This document shows positions 8,705 through 17,040 of a stretch of 64,000 nt of DNA, piece after piece. The stretch's first letter is position 1. Every line of letters starts with the position of its first letter. Source of the DNA: a bacterium (GTDB lineage: Bacteria; Auribacterota; UBA6266); contig JALOBK010000001.1 in the NCBI GenBank assembly GCA_023228325.1, positions 1,713,549 through 1,777,548 of the forward strand, given 5' to 3'. The position numbers and the translations under genes were made by a program. Below the pieces are notes generated by a model. The model made no database searches, had not been told where the DNA came from, and was given only the letters and a program-made list of their open reading frames with translations.

Positions 8705-8733
8705 ACCTGGTGCTTTACGCATCAGGTTTTTTT
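8705..8733 (+). terminator. Intrinsic terminator of the metX riboswitch leader
   Basis: A 9 bp stem (8705-8713 with 8719-8727, one G-T pair), loop TTTAC, then a run of T. An alternative hairpin, 8686-8691 with 8703-8708, would break it and could be the antiterminator. The aptamer pseudoknot strand GTAG (8684-8687) competes with that antiterminator. SAM binding would therefore favour termination (an OFF switch). Confidence 0.75.
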
Positions 8734-8761
8734 ATGTAAAATGTTGAAAGGCGTGAACGAG

Positions 8762-9928
8762 ATGGAAGCAAACGGCGGAAAACAATCAGTGGGCCTGGTA
8801 AAGCCCGAAACAGTTACATTCGATTCGCTTGAATTGGAATGCGGCAGAAAACTGTCTCCTGTCGATGTCTGCTATGAAACATACGGCAAACTTAATTCCC
8901 GTAAAGATAATGCTGTGCTGGTTGCGCATGCCCTTTCGGGAGACGCTCATGCCGCCGGCTTGCATTCCGCGGACGATAAAAAGCCCGGCTGGTGGGATAT
9001 CTTTATCGGGCCCGGAAAAGCGATAGATACGGATAAATATTTTGTTATTTGTTCGAATATTATAGGCGGGTGCAAAGGCTCGTCAGGGCCGGGTTCAATA
9101 AATAAAAAAAATAACAAACCGTACGGCACAACTTTCCCGCCTATTACCGTAAGGGATATGGTTAATGTCCAGAAGCGCTTAATCGACCATCTGGGCATAA
9201 AGAATATTCTGGCCGTTATAGGAGGTTCCCTCGGCGGAATGCAGGTCCTTCAATGGGCTGTAGATTATCCTGCAGTGGTCAAATCCGCGATTGTCATAGC
9301 TTCGACCGCCAAGCTCAGCGCCCAGGGCATCGCCTTTAACGCGGTGGGAAGAGAAGCTATTACTTCGGACCCCAACTGGTTTAAAGGCGATTATTATGAT
9401 AAAGGCAAAAATCCCGAGAAGGGATTGGCCATAGCGAGGATGATAGGCCATATTACCTATTTAAGCGAGGATGCGATAGAACAGAAATTCGGCCGGAAGA
9501 CAAAAGCTGATAAAGACGCTGTTAACGGGGATTCTCCCGCCATGGTTGATTTTACCCAGGATGAGTATGAGATTGAAAGTTATCTCTCATACCAGGGAGA
9601 TTCTTTCGTTAAACGGTTTGACGCCAATTCATATCTTTATATATCTAAAGCAATGGACGCGTTTGACCTGTATCGGGACTACGGCAGCCTTGAAAATGCG
9701 TTTAAGGATGTTAAATCCGGGTTTCTAATAGTTTCTTATACGTCGGATTGGCTTTTTCCTACATGGCAGTCAAAAGAGATAGTTAAAGCTTTAAAAGCCA
9801 ATAACATTTCTGTGACTTATTACAATATCAAATCCGAAAGCGGGCACGACTCCTTTCTTGTTGAAAAAGAGATAGGCGAACTGGAAGAAGTTGTTTCTCC
9901 GTTTCTGGATAATATCAGGGGCAGATAA
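8762..9928 (+). CDS. metX: Homoserine O-acetyltransferase
   Basis: MetX transfers an acetyl (or succinyl) group to L-homoserine in methionine synthesis. It is an alpha/beta hydrolase with the nucleophile Ser156 in GGSLGGMQ, the acid in YTSDWLFP and the histidine in SGHDSFLVE; length (~388) fits the family. I prefer the ATG at 8762, which has AAAGG and GAG upstream; an in-frame ATG at 8741 sits right after the terminator T-run without an SD. The stop overlaps metW (TAATG). It is controlled by the SAM-II-like leader just upstream. Confidence 0.93.
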   Translation: MEANGGKQSVGLVKPETVTFDSLELECGRKLSPVDVCYETYGKLNSRKDNAVLVAHALSGDAHAAGLHSADDKKPGWWDIFIGPGKAIDTDKYFVICSNIIGGCKGSSGPGSINKKNNKPYGTTFPPITVRDMVNVQKRLIDHLGIKNILAVIGGSLGGMQVLQWAVDYPAVVKSAIVIASTAKLSAQGIAFNAVGREAITSDPNWFKGDYYDKGKNPEKGLAIARMIGHITYLSEDAIEQKFGRKTKADKDAVNGDSPAMVDFTQDEYEIESYLSYQGDSFVKRFDANSYLYISKAMDAFDLYRDYGSLENAFKDVKSGFLIVSYTSDWLFPTWQSKEIVKALKANNISVTYYNIKSESGHDSFLVEKEIGELEEVVSPFLDNIRGR

Positions 9929-10521
9929 TGGAAACTTTAAGAAAAGACCATCAGATAATCGCTTCGTTGATTGATAAGGGGAGCAAAGTCCTTGACCTTG
10001 GCTGCGGGGACGGGTCTCTGCTAAAAAAACTTTCCGAGTTGAAAAACGCGAGCATCCAGGGCGTGGAAATCGACCCCGACAAGATAAAGGAATGTTCCAA
10101 GGCCGGTGTTCCCGTAATCCATACCGATATCGATGAAGGGCTTTCCGATTATCCCGATAAATCGTATGATTTTGTCATATGTTCCCAGACTCTCCAGGCT
10201 GTGCATAAGCCCAAAAAAGTCCTTGATGAAATATTGAGAGTCGGCAAAAAGGGTATAGTCATTTTCCCCAATTTCGGCCATTGGAAAATACGCAGAATGC
10301 TGTTTTTCGGCGGGATAATGCCCCGGTCGAACGAACTGCCTTACAACTGGTATGATTCTCCCAATATCCATCATCTGACTATCAAGGATTTTAAGAAATT
10401 CTGCGGGAACGAAGGTATTGCCATAGAAAGAGAATATTGTTTCAGGTCTCTGAATCAGGAAAGGTCAGGCCTTTTTCCGAACCTTCTTTGCAGGTTTGGG
10501 ATGTTTGTGATATCCAGATAG
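9928..10521 (+). CDS. metW: Methionine biosynthesis protein MetW
   Basis: The 197 residues match MetW, a methyltransferase-fold protein usually paired with metX and needed for efficient homoserine acetylation. It has the SAM-binding glycine motif VLDLGCGDGSLLKKL near residue 21, GVEIDPDKI, FVICSQTLQAVHKPKKVL and the typical FPNFGHWKIRRMLFFGG and LPYNWYDSPNIHH blocks. Start and stop overlap metX by one base, giving a metXW operon under the SAM-II-like switch. Confidence 0.93.
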   Translation: METLRKDHQIIASLIDKGSKVLDLGCGDGSLLKKLSELKNASIQGVEIDPDKIKECSKAGVPVIHTDIDEGLSDYPDKSYDFVICSQTLQAVHKPKKVLDEILRVGKKGIVIFPNFGHWKIRRMLFFGGIMPRSNELPYNWYDSPNIHHLTIKDFKKFCGNEGIAIEREYCFRSLNQERSGLFPNLLCRFGMFVISR

Positions 10522-10655
10522 GAAATGGCACTTTTTCGCAATCTTTTCGTCAGCCTTCAAAAATCCTTGTGCGTTCCGCCGTTGGCGGGACTCCAATGCA
10601 GTCCTGAAAGAAATATTCGCCTTCCTTGACCTTGCAGAAAAATTACTCATTTTCG
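10522..10655. repeat. Imperfect palindromic intergenic element (family B, copy 1)
   Basis: The left part (GGAAATGGCACTTTTTCGCA...) is roughly the reverse complement of the right part (CTTGACCTTGCAGAAAAA...CATTTTC). The same layout recurs at 18364-18487. A CCGCC-GTT-GGCGG palindrome sits inside. No coding capacity is seen. Confidence 0.55.
10576..10588. repeat. Short GC palindrome
   Basis: CCGCC-GTT-GGCGG, one of the dispersed palindromes, nested in the family B element. Confidence 0.55.
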
Positions 10656-10701
10656 GGAGTGGTGGTAGGGTATCGGTGATAAAAGATTCGTTTAATTCCT
10701 A

Positions 10702-11295
10702 TTATTTTATAAATGGAAAAAGTTTTATTTCTTCGTTATCAACGTTTCTAAGTCTGATTGCTAATTCTTCTCCATCTTTCATTTTTCCTAAGAAAACTAC
10801 ACCATTTAAAAGTCCATTTGGGGGGATTCTTTCATCTTTAATTTCTTTATACATATAATCATCTTCCATCCGCTGATTTGCCTTTGAAGATCCAACACCA
10901 TCAACTACAGCAGGAATTAAGAAAGGCCATATGAATACGCCAGCAACACCATAGGCAGTTGCTCTGCCGGCAGTGCTGAAACCACATTCATTTGCAACTT
11001 CCTCGGCAGGAACGGTATCTTTATTTAACATTCTTTTTTTAAATTCATATGTATTGGCCGTTCTGTTATCAATGAGGATGTATACAGGTTGATAAACTCT
11101 GTATAATTTTTTGACACCAAAAACCTGTTTTGATTCTTTTGCATCAAAAAATTTTGCAGCTACCTTTAATCCATCTTGATCTTGGGCAGTGCTATAAGAA
11201 GCAATATCTGAAGTAGGCAATCTTCCTGCACGATAACTTGCACAGCCGCTGATAATAGAACATAATAATAAAAGCAAAAACGAATGCTTCCTCAT
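10702..11295 (-). CDS. Lipoprotein of unknown function
   Basis: The 197-residue product has a signal peptide ending in a canonical lipobox (SIISGC, Cys18 expected to be lipidated). It has a Gly/Ala-rich hydrophobic stretch in the middle (AYGVAGVFIWPFLIPAVVDG), and a C-terminal beta-rich part. No family is recognised. AGAGGGGGG before the ATG is a strong ribosome-binding site. The gene is AT-rich compared with its neighbours and lies in the accessory stretch between metW and tRNA-Lys. Confidence 0.65.
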   Translation of the reverse strand: MRKHSFLLLLLCSIISGCASYRAGRLPTSDIASYSTAQDQDGLKVAAKFFDAKESKQVFGVKKLYRVYQPVYILIDNRTANTYEFKKRMLNKDTVPAEEVANECGFSTAGRATAYGVAGVFIWPFLIPAVVDGVGSSKANQRMEDDYMYKEIKDERIPPNGLLNGVVFLGKMKDGEELAIRLRNVDNEEIKLFPFIK

Positions 11296-11681
11296 AATCC
11301 CCCCTCTTTAAAACTAAAATGAGTATTGCATAAAGATGGTAATCTTCCATTAATGGAATGTCAATGAAATTTAAAATAGTAATTTCTTGGTATGCAGATA
11401 GTTATGTAATATAAATTTGTTAAAACAAATAAAAAGATTAAAAAAATGTGATAGAAATAAGCAAAGCTTTCCAAACTGGAACCTTATCTGAGAAGAAAAA
11501 CTTAAAATTTTTCTGAATCTGAAATAAAGAGGTTGGTTAATTCATTTGAGGTTTAGAGTGCCGGTGATTAGGGTTGTATTATTGGGGGGATCAAACTATA
11601 ATAAATCAACTAACTGAAAGAAAAAAGTATCCAGAGTTTTTCCTATCCATAAAAAAGGGTAAAAGATATTTTTGGGTGATA
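11296..11681. other. AT-rich intergenic region, no gene recognised
   Basis: A 386-base gap between two divergent genes. It presumably holds both promoters, but no convincing -35/-10 pair, RNA gene or repeat was found. An open frame runs through its last 108 bases into the next gene; I judge that part non-coding because the signal peptide starts at 11682. Confidence 0.4.
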
Positions 11682-12314
11682 ATGAATCTGAAATGCAAGA
11701 TATTAAAACACCTCTTTTTTGTCTTAGTTATTTTTTATCCATATCTTCCTAATCTACAAGCAGAAACACATCAATTCGTGATAATAAGTTCCGAAGCTCC
11801 TGCAACTATAAGAGAATTGCCAAACGGAAGAGATTCTTTAGGGAAAATACCCCCAGGTAAAAAAGTAGAAATCTTCGAAGAAAAAACTGTAAGAAGCGGG
11901 CCTTTACTTGTTATTTGGTATAAAGTAAAAGCTAAAGGGAAATATGGATGGATTAGTCAATATGTGACTGAAGGGAATAAAATAATTGAAGATACTGATA
12001 AGGTTGCAAGTGAGATAAAACGAATCCCTGGCGCGGATAAAGTGAGAGAAGGGCCATTTGGTGAAGAAGCCAAAAATAATTTTAAAGACTGGCTTTTAAA
12101 TACTGGCGATGTAAAGTGGGTAAGATTAAAAAATGATTATAAAATCTATGTAAGACTTGATTCTTCTAAATATACATCAATTCATAATGTCAAAAATATT
12201 GCCGCATATATAGCAAATGCTTACAGGAAACAAACCAATTACCAAAAGCCTATAGAGGTAATAGTTTTGGGGTCTAATAACGCAAAGATTTGGGCGGAAT
12301 ATAGATTGCCTTGA
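11682..12314 (+). CDS. Exported protein with bacterial SH3-like domain
   Basis: From the ATG at 11682 the product has 210 residues: a signal peptide (ILKHLFFVLVIFYPYLPNLQA), then a bacterial SH3 domain (about residues 30-95; APATIRELPNGRDSLGKIPP, IWYKVKAKGKYGWISQYV). SH3b domains often bind cell-wall peptides. The C-terminal part (FKDWLLNTGDVKWVRLKNDY) is not assigned. I reject the longer start at 11574 because its extra residues would precede the signal peptide. Codon usage is AT-rich, as for its neighbours. Confidence 0.65.
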   Translation: MNLKCKILKHLFFVLVIFYPYLPNLQAETHQFVIISSEAPATIRELPNGRDSLGKIPPGKKVEIFEEKTVRSGPLLVIWYKVKAKGKYGWISQYVTEGNKIIEDTDKVASEIKRIPGADKVREGPFGEEAKNNFKDWLLNTGDVKWVRLKNDYKIYVRLDSSKYTSIHNVKNIAAYIANAYRKQTNYQKPIEVIVLGSNNAKIWAEYRLP

Positions 12315-12375
12315 AAAATAGACTTAATTTTTTGACATTTGATATTAAAACAAGCATACGAATATTTTTAGAGAA

Positions 12376-13797
12376 ATGAGAATTACAGAATTTACCAATC
12401 CGATAGAGTTCCAACGTTTTTGTTCACTGCTATTTTCGGCAGAAGATCATAATTTTCAAAGCATAGATGATAGCGGTGGTGATTTGGGGATAGATGGATA
12501 TATTGCTGATAGTAGAATATTTATGATTTATTGTCCTGAAAAACCGCAGAAAAATAATGACTCAAAAAATAAATCAAAAATTTCAAGTGATATTAAAAAA
12601 GCAGTCAAAACCATAAAATCTAAGAACTTGTCGGTTAATACACTAGTTTTTGTTACACCGATGAATTTGAGAACAGAAGTCATTTTGTATCTTGAAAAAG
12701 AAGCGTCGAACTATGGTTTTAAAAGCGTTTCTTATGGAGAGGATAAATTAACCGAATTAGCTGCCAAACATCCACACATTGTAAAACAATTTCCATTGAT
12801 GATTTTTCCAGATATAGAAGCAAAGATAGATAAGGTAAGGGAAAAAATGGATATTCGTTTTGATTGTTTAGAGAGATTAATCAATCCAGCGTTCCATGAT
12901 AAAAAGGGAGAAAAAAGTGTTTTTGTCATTGAGCCTCGTTTAGAAAAAGCTCTAAAAAGTTATGAAGATGGCGATGTTGATAAAGCCGTAACAATATCAC
13001 GGGAAGTATATTATGAAACTTCCAATGACAGAGTTAAATTGCAAGCCATTATAAATATTGTAACAGGCCATTATGGATTGCGGGAGAATGTATCCGAGTT
13101 AATTCCAATGTGCGATGAGGGTATTAAGATAGCTGAAAAAGTTAAAAATCAATTAGCTAGATTGTCATTAATGGCACAAAAAGCTTTGCTGCTCTCTGAT
13201 GAAAGAGATTTCTTATTATTAGATCGATACTTTATAGAACAAGTAGCTTATAAAACTGGCATTTTTAATGAAGCAGAGTATGAACATATAAATAAAAAAA
13301 TTGGGAAAAATCAAGAAGATATTGAAAGTATATTACGAACTGTGATTGAAGATTCTCGTGCAAAAAAAATGTATAAGGCTTTAGCTAATATGTATTTAAT
13401 TAGTGGCTTAATGAATGCTAATAGTTATATTATTCTGGCGAAAACATATCCTGAAGTTGCAGGTTTTTGTGATAATAGATGTAAGACTGCTTTTAGTGAA
13501 TCAAAAAAAATTTATGCTGCTCTAGGGGATGAAGAAGGAGTTGTTAATGTTACACATAATTTATCTAATCACTTGCGTTCAACGGGTGAGATAGAATTAA
13601 GCAAGAAATATGCTAGAGAAGTTATTGCAAAAGCTAAAAGCAAAGGATATTTTTTGTTGGAACTTAAGGCATCGGAGTTATTATATGCATTGGAACATAC
13701 TACACCCGACTATTATAATATCCCACCGTCTCAATTCTTAGACAAGCTTAAGAAAAGAAGAGAGATGATATTAAAAAGTTTGAAAAATAAAAAGTAA
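12376..13797 (+). CDS. Nuclease-like N-terminal domain plus helical (TPR-like) repeats; possible defence or effector protein
   Basis: In 473 residues the first ~130 look like a restriction-endonuclease-like fold: FQRFCSLLF helix, GGDLGIDGYI with Asp40, then a strand IFMIYCPEKP with Glu55-Lys56, resembling the D...ExK catalytic arrangement of Mrr/ABC-three-component proteins. The rest is helical and TPR-like (RLEKALKSYEDGDVDKAVTI, NLSNHLRSTGEIELSKKYA). A nuclease coupled to a helical sensor would suit a stress or anti-phage role, but this is an inference. It is a single AT-rich gene with no partner recognised. The ATG has no strong SD. Confidence 0.55.
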   Translation: MRITEFTNPIEFQRFCSLLFSAEDHNFQSIDDSGGDLGIDGYIADSRIFMIYCPEKPQKNNDSKNKSKISSDIKKAVKTIKSKNLSVNTLVFVTPMNLRTEVILYLEKEASNYGFKSVSYGEDKLTELAAKHPHIVKQFPLMIFPDIEAKIDKVREKMDIRFDCLERLINPAFHDKKGEKSVFVIEPRLEKALKSYEDGDVDKAVTISREVYYETSNDRVKLQAIINIVTGHYGLRENVSELIPMCDEGIKIAEKVKNQLARLSLMAQKALLLSDERDFLLLDRYFIEQVAYKTGIFNEAEYEHINKKIGKNQEDIESILRTVIEDSRAKKMYKALANMYLISGLMNANSYIILAKTYPEVAGFCDNRCKTAFSESKKIYAALGDEEGVVNVTHNLSNHLRSTGEIELSKKYAREVIAKAKSKGYFLLELKASELLYALEHTTPDYYNIPPSQFLDKLKKRREMILKSLKNKK

Positions 13798-14019
13798 TCC
13801 TTAATAGTTAATACGAATTTTTGCTTGTTTTTTTGATTGTCATTATGTAAAATTCACTTCCTTAAGTTCCTGTTCTTTATAGACACAAATACGTATGTAG
13901 TAAAAATTGTAGTAAAAGTTTGGCAAAACAGGGAATTTTGGGGAAGTGTTGGGAAATTGTAGAAGCCTTTAAAATTTGCTGTTTTACCGTCAATAAAATA
14001 TAGTTCACGTCGTATCAAT

Positions 14020-14095
14020 GCCCCAATAGCTCAGTCGGCAGAGCAACTGACTCTTAATCAGTGGGTCCTAGGTTCGAGTCCTAGTTGGGGCACCA
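14020..14095 (+). tRNA. tRNA-Lys (CTT)
   Basis: A full cloverleaf: acceptor GCCCCAA/TTGGGGC, D arm GCTCAGTCGGCAGAGC, anticodon loop CTCTTAA (anticodon CTT), T arm with GGTTCGAGTCC, and an encoded CCA (14093-14095). Confidence 0.95.
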
Positions 14096-14155
14096 CTGAA
14101 CCACACAGGGTTCAGTGCAAGCGCGAAACCACATAAAGTTTAGTGCAAGCGTTAG
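14096..14155 (+). repeat. Degenerate tandem repeat after tRNA-Lys
   Basis: Two imperfect copies of a unit of the type GAAACCACATAAAGTTTAGTGCAAGCG / GAACCACACAGGGTTCAGTGCAAGCG follow the tRNA. The first can fold as CTGAACC-ACACA-GGTTCAG. No function is evident. Confidence 0.4.
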
Positions 14156-14186
14156 AAAAGGTTTCAAGGCATGTGTTTTTTTAATC

Positions 14187-14201
14187 CCCGCCTAAGGCGG
14201 G
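14187..14201. repeat. Short GC palindrome
   Basis: CCCGCC-TAA-GGCGGG, a dispersed palindrome family member. Confidence 0.65.
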
Positions 14202-14228
14202 TAAATGTGTAAATCTGAGTTATCCCTG

Positions 14229-14250
14229 CCCGCCGAGGCTTTGTGGCGGG
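14229..14250. repeat. Short GC palindrome with longer loop
   Basis: CCCGCC (14229-14234) and GGCGGG (14245-14250) with a 10 nt loop. It lies next to GTAAATCTGAGTTATC, resembling the inner words of the AACCACAGAT elements. Confidence 0.5.
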
Positions 14251-14270
14251 TGTGGTCAAAAATTAAAAGT

Positions 14271-15554
14271 TTACACAGTGTTTTTCTTCTCTAAAATAAC
14301 CATTGTTTCCATATGCGGGGTCTGGGGGAAGAAATCGTACGCGAAAATATTTTTCAGCTTATACGCGGACAGTAATATTTTTAAGTCTCTCGTGAGCGTT
14401 GCCGGGTTGCACGATATATAGGCTATGGTTTTGGGCGGTTTCATCAGGATGTGCCTGCAGATATTCTTATCCAAACCCTTCCGCGGCGGATCAATAATCA
14501 AAATGCCGGGCGATGATTTCAACACAGAGCTTATCAATTTTCCGCAGTCGCCTTTACCGATATGAAAATTTGTAATATTGTTGAGTTCAAGATTTTTCTT
14601 CAGAAAATGTATATTTTCTTTCGAGGACTCCACGGCAATAACCCCTGACACTCTTTTTGCCAGCAGGATACCGAATGTTCCGACGCCGCAGTAAAGATCG
14701 GCGACAGTTGTATTTTTGTCCAGTGTAATGGATTTTATCAGGTCTTCCATCAGGATATTTAACATTCCGATATTTGTCTGAAAAAAAGATTCGGACCCTA
14801 TAAGAAAGCGGGTTTGGCCGGCATATTCTTCGATAAAATAATTTCCCGCCAGGACAAGCCTGTGATTTTTCTTTTTGCAGATATATACGGCGCCGGCAAG
14901 GGGAGATTGGGCTGTTAATTCACTGAAGCTGTCGGAAAAATCTTTCAGTTCTTTCGGCTCAACGCCGTAAAGGGTTAAAAGCAGGCTTTTGTTATGCGAA
15001 CTTTCCTTCACTACTACTTTATTTATAAAATCCAGTCCGCTGTCTTTTATTATCTGTAACAGCCGTTTTAACAGCAGGCTTATATTGCCGGATACCAGAA
15101 AACACTGTTCTATTTTTTCGAACTGTGTCCGGGAATCAGGCAGATTGTATGCGAGATGAGGGGCTTTATTTTCCCATATTATATTGAGGCTTATCTTGTT
15201 CCTGTAATTCCATATCCTGGGTGATGGACGGAAGATGATATCCGGCGATTCTATTTTCAGCTGGTGGGCGAAAAAATCTTCTTTTAATTGCGCGTGTTTG
15301 ATTTTTATCTGCGTATCATAGTCCATATATTGGTAGGGGGAGCATATTTTGTAATGTGCGCACCGCGGTTTTATCCTCTTGGCCGAAGGGGAAAGTATAC
15401 TGACGGTTTTTGCTTCAATGAAATTGCTTTTTTCTTTTATGGGTTCGACTTCCACCAGTTCCCCTCTCAGGCCTTCATCGGTAAAGATTATTTTTCCGCC
15501 GGTTTGGGAAAGGCTTTTTCCGGGATATACTATTTTTTCTATTTTAATTTGCAT
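14271..15554 (-). CDS. RNA (uracil-5-)-methyltransferase, TrmA/RlmD family
   Basis: A SAM-dependent m5U methyltransferase of rRNA or tRNA, 427 residues from the ATG at 15554. Order: TRAM domain (residues 1-55), central domain, then the Rossmann domain with LYCGVGTFGILLA, IDPPRKGL and the catalytic Cys in ISCNPATLTRD. The Fe-S motif is incomplete: the usual C-x5-C-G-G-C-x2-Q reads CAHYKICSPYQ, so the third Cys is Tyr; a further Cys is present in EQCFLVS. The open frame reaches 15596, but MQIKIEKIVYPGKSLS is the normal TRAM start. Target base (U747, U1939 or tRNA U54) is not deducible. Confidence 0.87.
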   Translation of the reverse strand: MQIKIEKIVYPGKSLSQTGGKIIFTDEGLRGELVEVEPIKEKSNFIEAKTVSILSPSAKRIKPRCAHYKICSPYQYMDYDTQIKIKHAQLKEDFFAHQLKIESPDIIFRPSPRIWNYRNKISLNIIWENKAPHLAYNLPDSRTQFEKIEQCFLVSGNISLLLKRLLQIIKDSGLDFINKVVVKESSHNKSLLLTLYGVEPKELKDFSDSFSELTAQSPLAGAVYICKKKNHRLVLAGNYFIEEYAGQTRFLIGSESFFQTNIGMLNILMEDLIKSITLDKNTTVADLYCGVGTFGILLAKRVSGVIAVESSKENIHFLKKNLELNNITNFHIGKGDCGKLISSVLKSSPGILIIDPPRKGLDKNICRHILMKPPKTIAYISCNPATLTRDLKILLSAYKLKNIFAYDFFPQTPHMETMVILEKKNTV

Positions 15555-15653
15555 GGCGTCAATTATATCATACCGGTAAAATACTGAAATAATCACATGG
15601 TAATTTATATAATTAACTGTTATAAAATATATATGGTGATAGGGGATTGATTT

Positions 15654-16067
15654 ATGCCTGATTTTGGCGTCAGTTTAGAGAAGCAGAAAGCGCTTGATAA
15701 GAAAATGTCCGAGCTTGGCGTGAAAGACGAGGATGTAACGGAGAAGTTTATCCGCTCGGGCGGCGCGGGCGGGCAGAATGTCAATAAAGTATCCACCTGC
15801 GTATATTTAAAGCACCTTCCCACGGGCATAGAAGTCAAGTGCCAGAAAGAACGTTCCCAGGCATTGAACCGCTATGTTGCGCGGAAACTTCTTCTTCAGA
15901 AGATAGAAACAGCTATTCTCGGGGAATTGTCGGAGGAACGGAGAAGAATAGAAAAAATACGCCGGCAGAAGCGCAAAAGGTCGAAACGGGCCAAAGAAAA
16001 AATGCTTGAGCGGAAACGCAAGCGCTCGGAAATAAAAAAACTCCGGCAAAAGGTCGATAATGAATGA
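15654..16067 (+). CDS. Stand-alone RF-1 domain protein (ArfB/C12orf65-like peptidyl-tRNA hydrolase)
   Basis: This 137-residue protein has the GGQ catalytic loop ([18 protein letters not shown] at 39-41) that hydrolyses peptidyl-tRNA, but no codon-recognition domain. The tail is a long, strongly basic helix rich in Arg/Lys, as in ArfB (YaeJ) and mitochondrial MTRFR, where it enters the mRNA channel of stalled ribosomes. A role in ribosome rescue is inferred. It is distinct from prfA/prfB by length. The next gene starts within its last codons (8 bp overlap). Confidence 0.85.
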   Translation: MPDFGVSLEKQKALDKKMSELGVKDEDVTEKFIRSGGAGGQNVNKVSTCVYLKHLPTGIEVKCQKERSQALNRYVARKLLLQKIETAILGELSEERRRIEKIRRQKRKRSKRAKEKMLERKRKRSEIKKLRQKVDNE

Positions 16068-16449
16068 ACTTATAGGAACAGTGATTAAAGGAAGGGGGGC
16101 GGCCGCAGACAGGTTTAAAGAATGCCGTTCCGTCCTTGAAAAATACGGGCTGAGATTCCCCCCGCTGCGTTTCGGAACGGTAAATGTAAAAATCGATAAA
16201 AAATATAAAACACCGTATTACGGGGTGATAATCCCGTATCATCTTCTCGATGATATTTCCCGCATGAATAAGGAATACTGGCAGTTTATCCCGATAGAAA
16301 GCATTAACGGGAAAAAAGCAGAAGGCTATATCCTGAGAACCAGCATAAATATACACGGGGAAGAAGTTATCGAGCTGTTGGCCGAAGATATCGGCGATGA
16401 AGCGAGGCAGGGAAACAAAATAGTTGTTGAATTGGGTAAAACTTTATAA
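16060..16449 (+). CDS. DUF120-like protein (CTP-dependent riboflavin kinase fold)
   Basis: The 129 residues follow the layout of archaeal RibK (DUF120): [15 protein letters not shown], then [15 protein letters not shown], and the end block [25 protein letters not shown], which parallels VIEI(I/L)AP...LKDGDxVEI. In Archaea this fold phosphorylates riboflavin using CTP. This genome also has a bacterial ribF (53471-54400), so another substrate is possible. The gene overlaps the release-factor-like gene by 8 bp. The family assignment rests on motif memory. Confidence 0.55.
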   Translation: MNELIGTVIKGRGAAADRFKECRSVLEKYGLRFPPLRFGTVNVKIDKKYKTPYYGVIIPYHLLDDISRMNKEYWQFIPIESINGKKAEGYILRTSINIHGEEVIELLAEDIGDEARQGNKIVVELGKTL

Positions 16450-16466
16450 ATAAAAGGAGGGGTCAG

Positions 16467-16712
16467 ATGACAGTTGATACATTGCGCGCAGTTTTAGGGT
16501 GGTGTTCTTTAATAAACATCGCGTTTCTTCTGTGGTGGTCATTGTTCTTTATTTTTGGACATAACTGGATATATAAGATGCACAGCAGGTGGTTTAAGCT
16601 GACTCCGGAAAAGTTTGATGCAATCCATTATTCCGGAATGGCTTTCTACAAGATATGCATATTCATCTTCAATGTCGCGCCCTATTTCGCGCTTGTTATT
16701 GCGGGGAAATGA
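16467..16712 (+). CDS. Small membrane protein (DUF6868-like)
   Basis: An 81-residue protein with two hydrophobic segments (SLINIAFLLWWSLFFIFG and FYKICIFIFNVAPYFALVIAG) joined by an amphipathic part with HSRWFKLTPEKFDAIHY. It resembles the small DUF6868 family of unknown function. AAAGGAGGGG lies 5 bases before the ATG, a very strong ribosome-binding site. It follows the DUF120-like gene by 17 bp. Confidence 0.7.
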   Translation: MTVDTLRAVLGWCSLINIAFLLWWSLFFIFGHNWIYKMHSRWFKLTPEKFDAIHYSGMAFYKICIFIFNVAPYFALVIAGK

Positions 16713-16873
16713 AATTACGGGGGACGCAAGACGTTCGCTTTGCTGGGACGATGGACGTGCTGGGTTTTAAATCATCCTGCGAATTTGCCTATGCGCCGAA
16801 GCCTCTAAAACCTGAACAATAGACCGCAATTGAGTTTTTTCTAGGTTCTATTATCTATTGTTCAATTGCTCTG

Positions 16874-16890
16874 TCCCGCCTTTGGCGGGA
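16874..16890. repeat. Short GC palindrome
   Basis: TCCCGCC-TTT-GGCGGGA, the most complete member of the dispersed palindrome family. It abuts the tRNA-Leu CCA end. Confidence 0.65.
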
Positions 16891-16891
16891 C

Positions 16892-16976
16892 TGGTGCGGG
16901 CGGAGGGAGTTGAACCCCCAAGGGTTTCCCCACTAGATCCTAAGTCTAGCGTGTCTGCCAGTTCCACCACGCCCGC
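16892..16976 (-). tRNA. tRNA-Leu (TAG)
   Basis: On the minus strand a class II tRNA with a long variable arm: acceptor GCGGGCG matched at the 3' end, anticodon loop CTTAGGA (anticodon TAG), variable arm TGGGGAAACCC, T loop GTTCAACTC, and an encoded CCA (16892-16894). Confidence 0.95.
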
Positions 16977-17040
16977 TTTGAAGAATCGGAATATTATATA
17001 TTGCAGGATATAATAAAAACAAGGCTCAAAAAAATATTTT

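Noticed and set aside
13798..14019. Remnant of an integrase or other gene before tRNA-Lys
   Set aside because: Short peptides can be read, but none matched a family I could name, and stops interrupt all frames.
14020..14095. tRNA-Lys as an active attachment site of an integrated element
   Set aside because: No second copy of the tRNA 3' end was found near 10.5-14 kb, and no integrase gene is present in the window.
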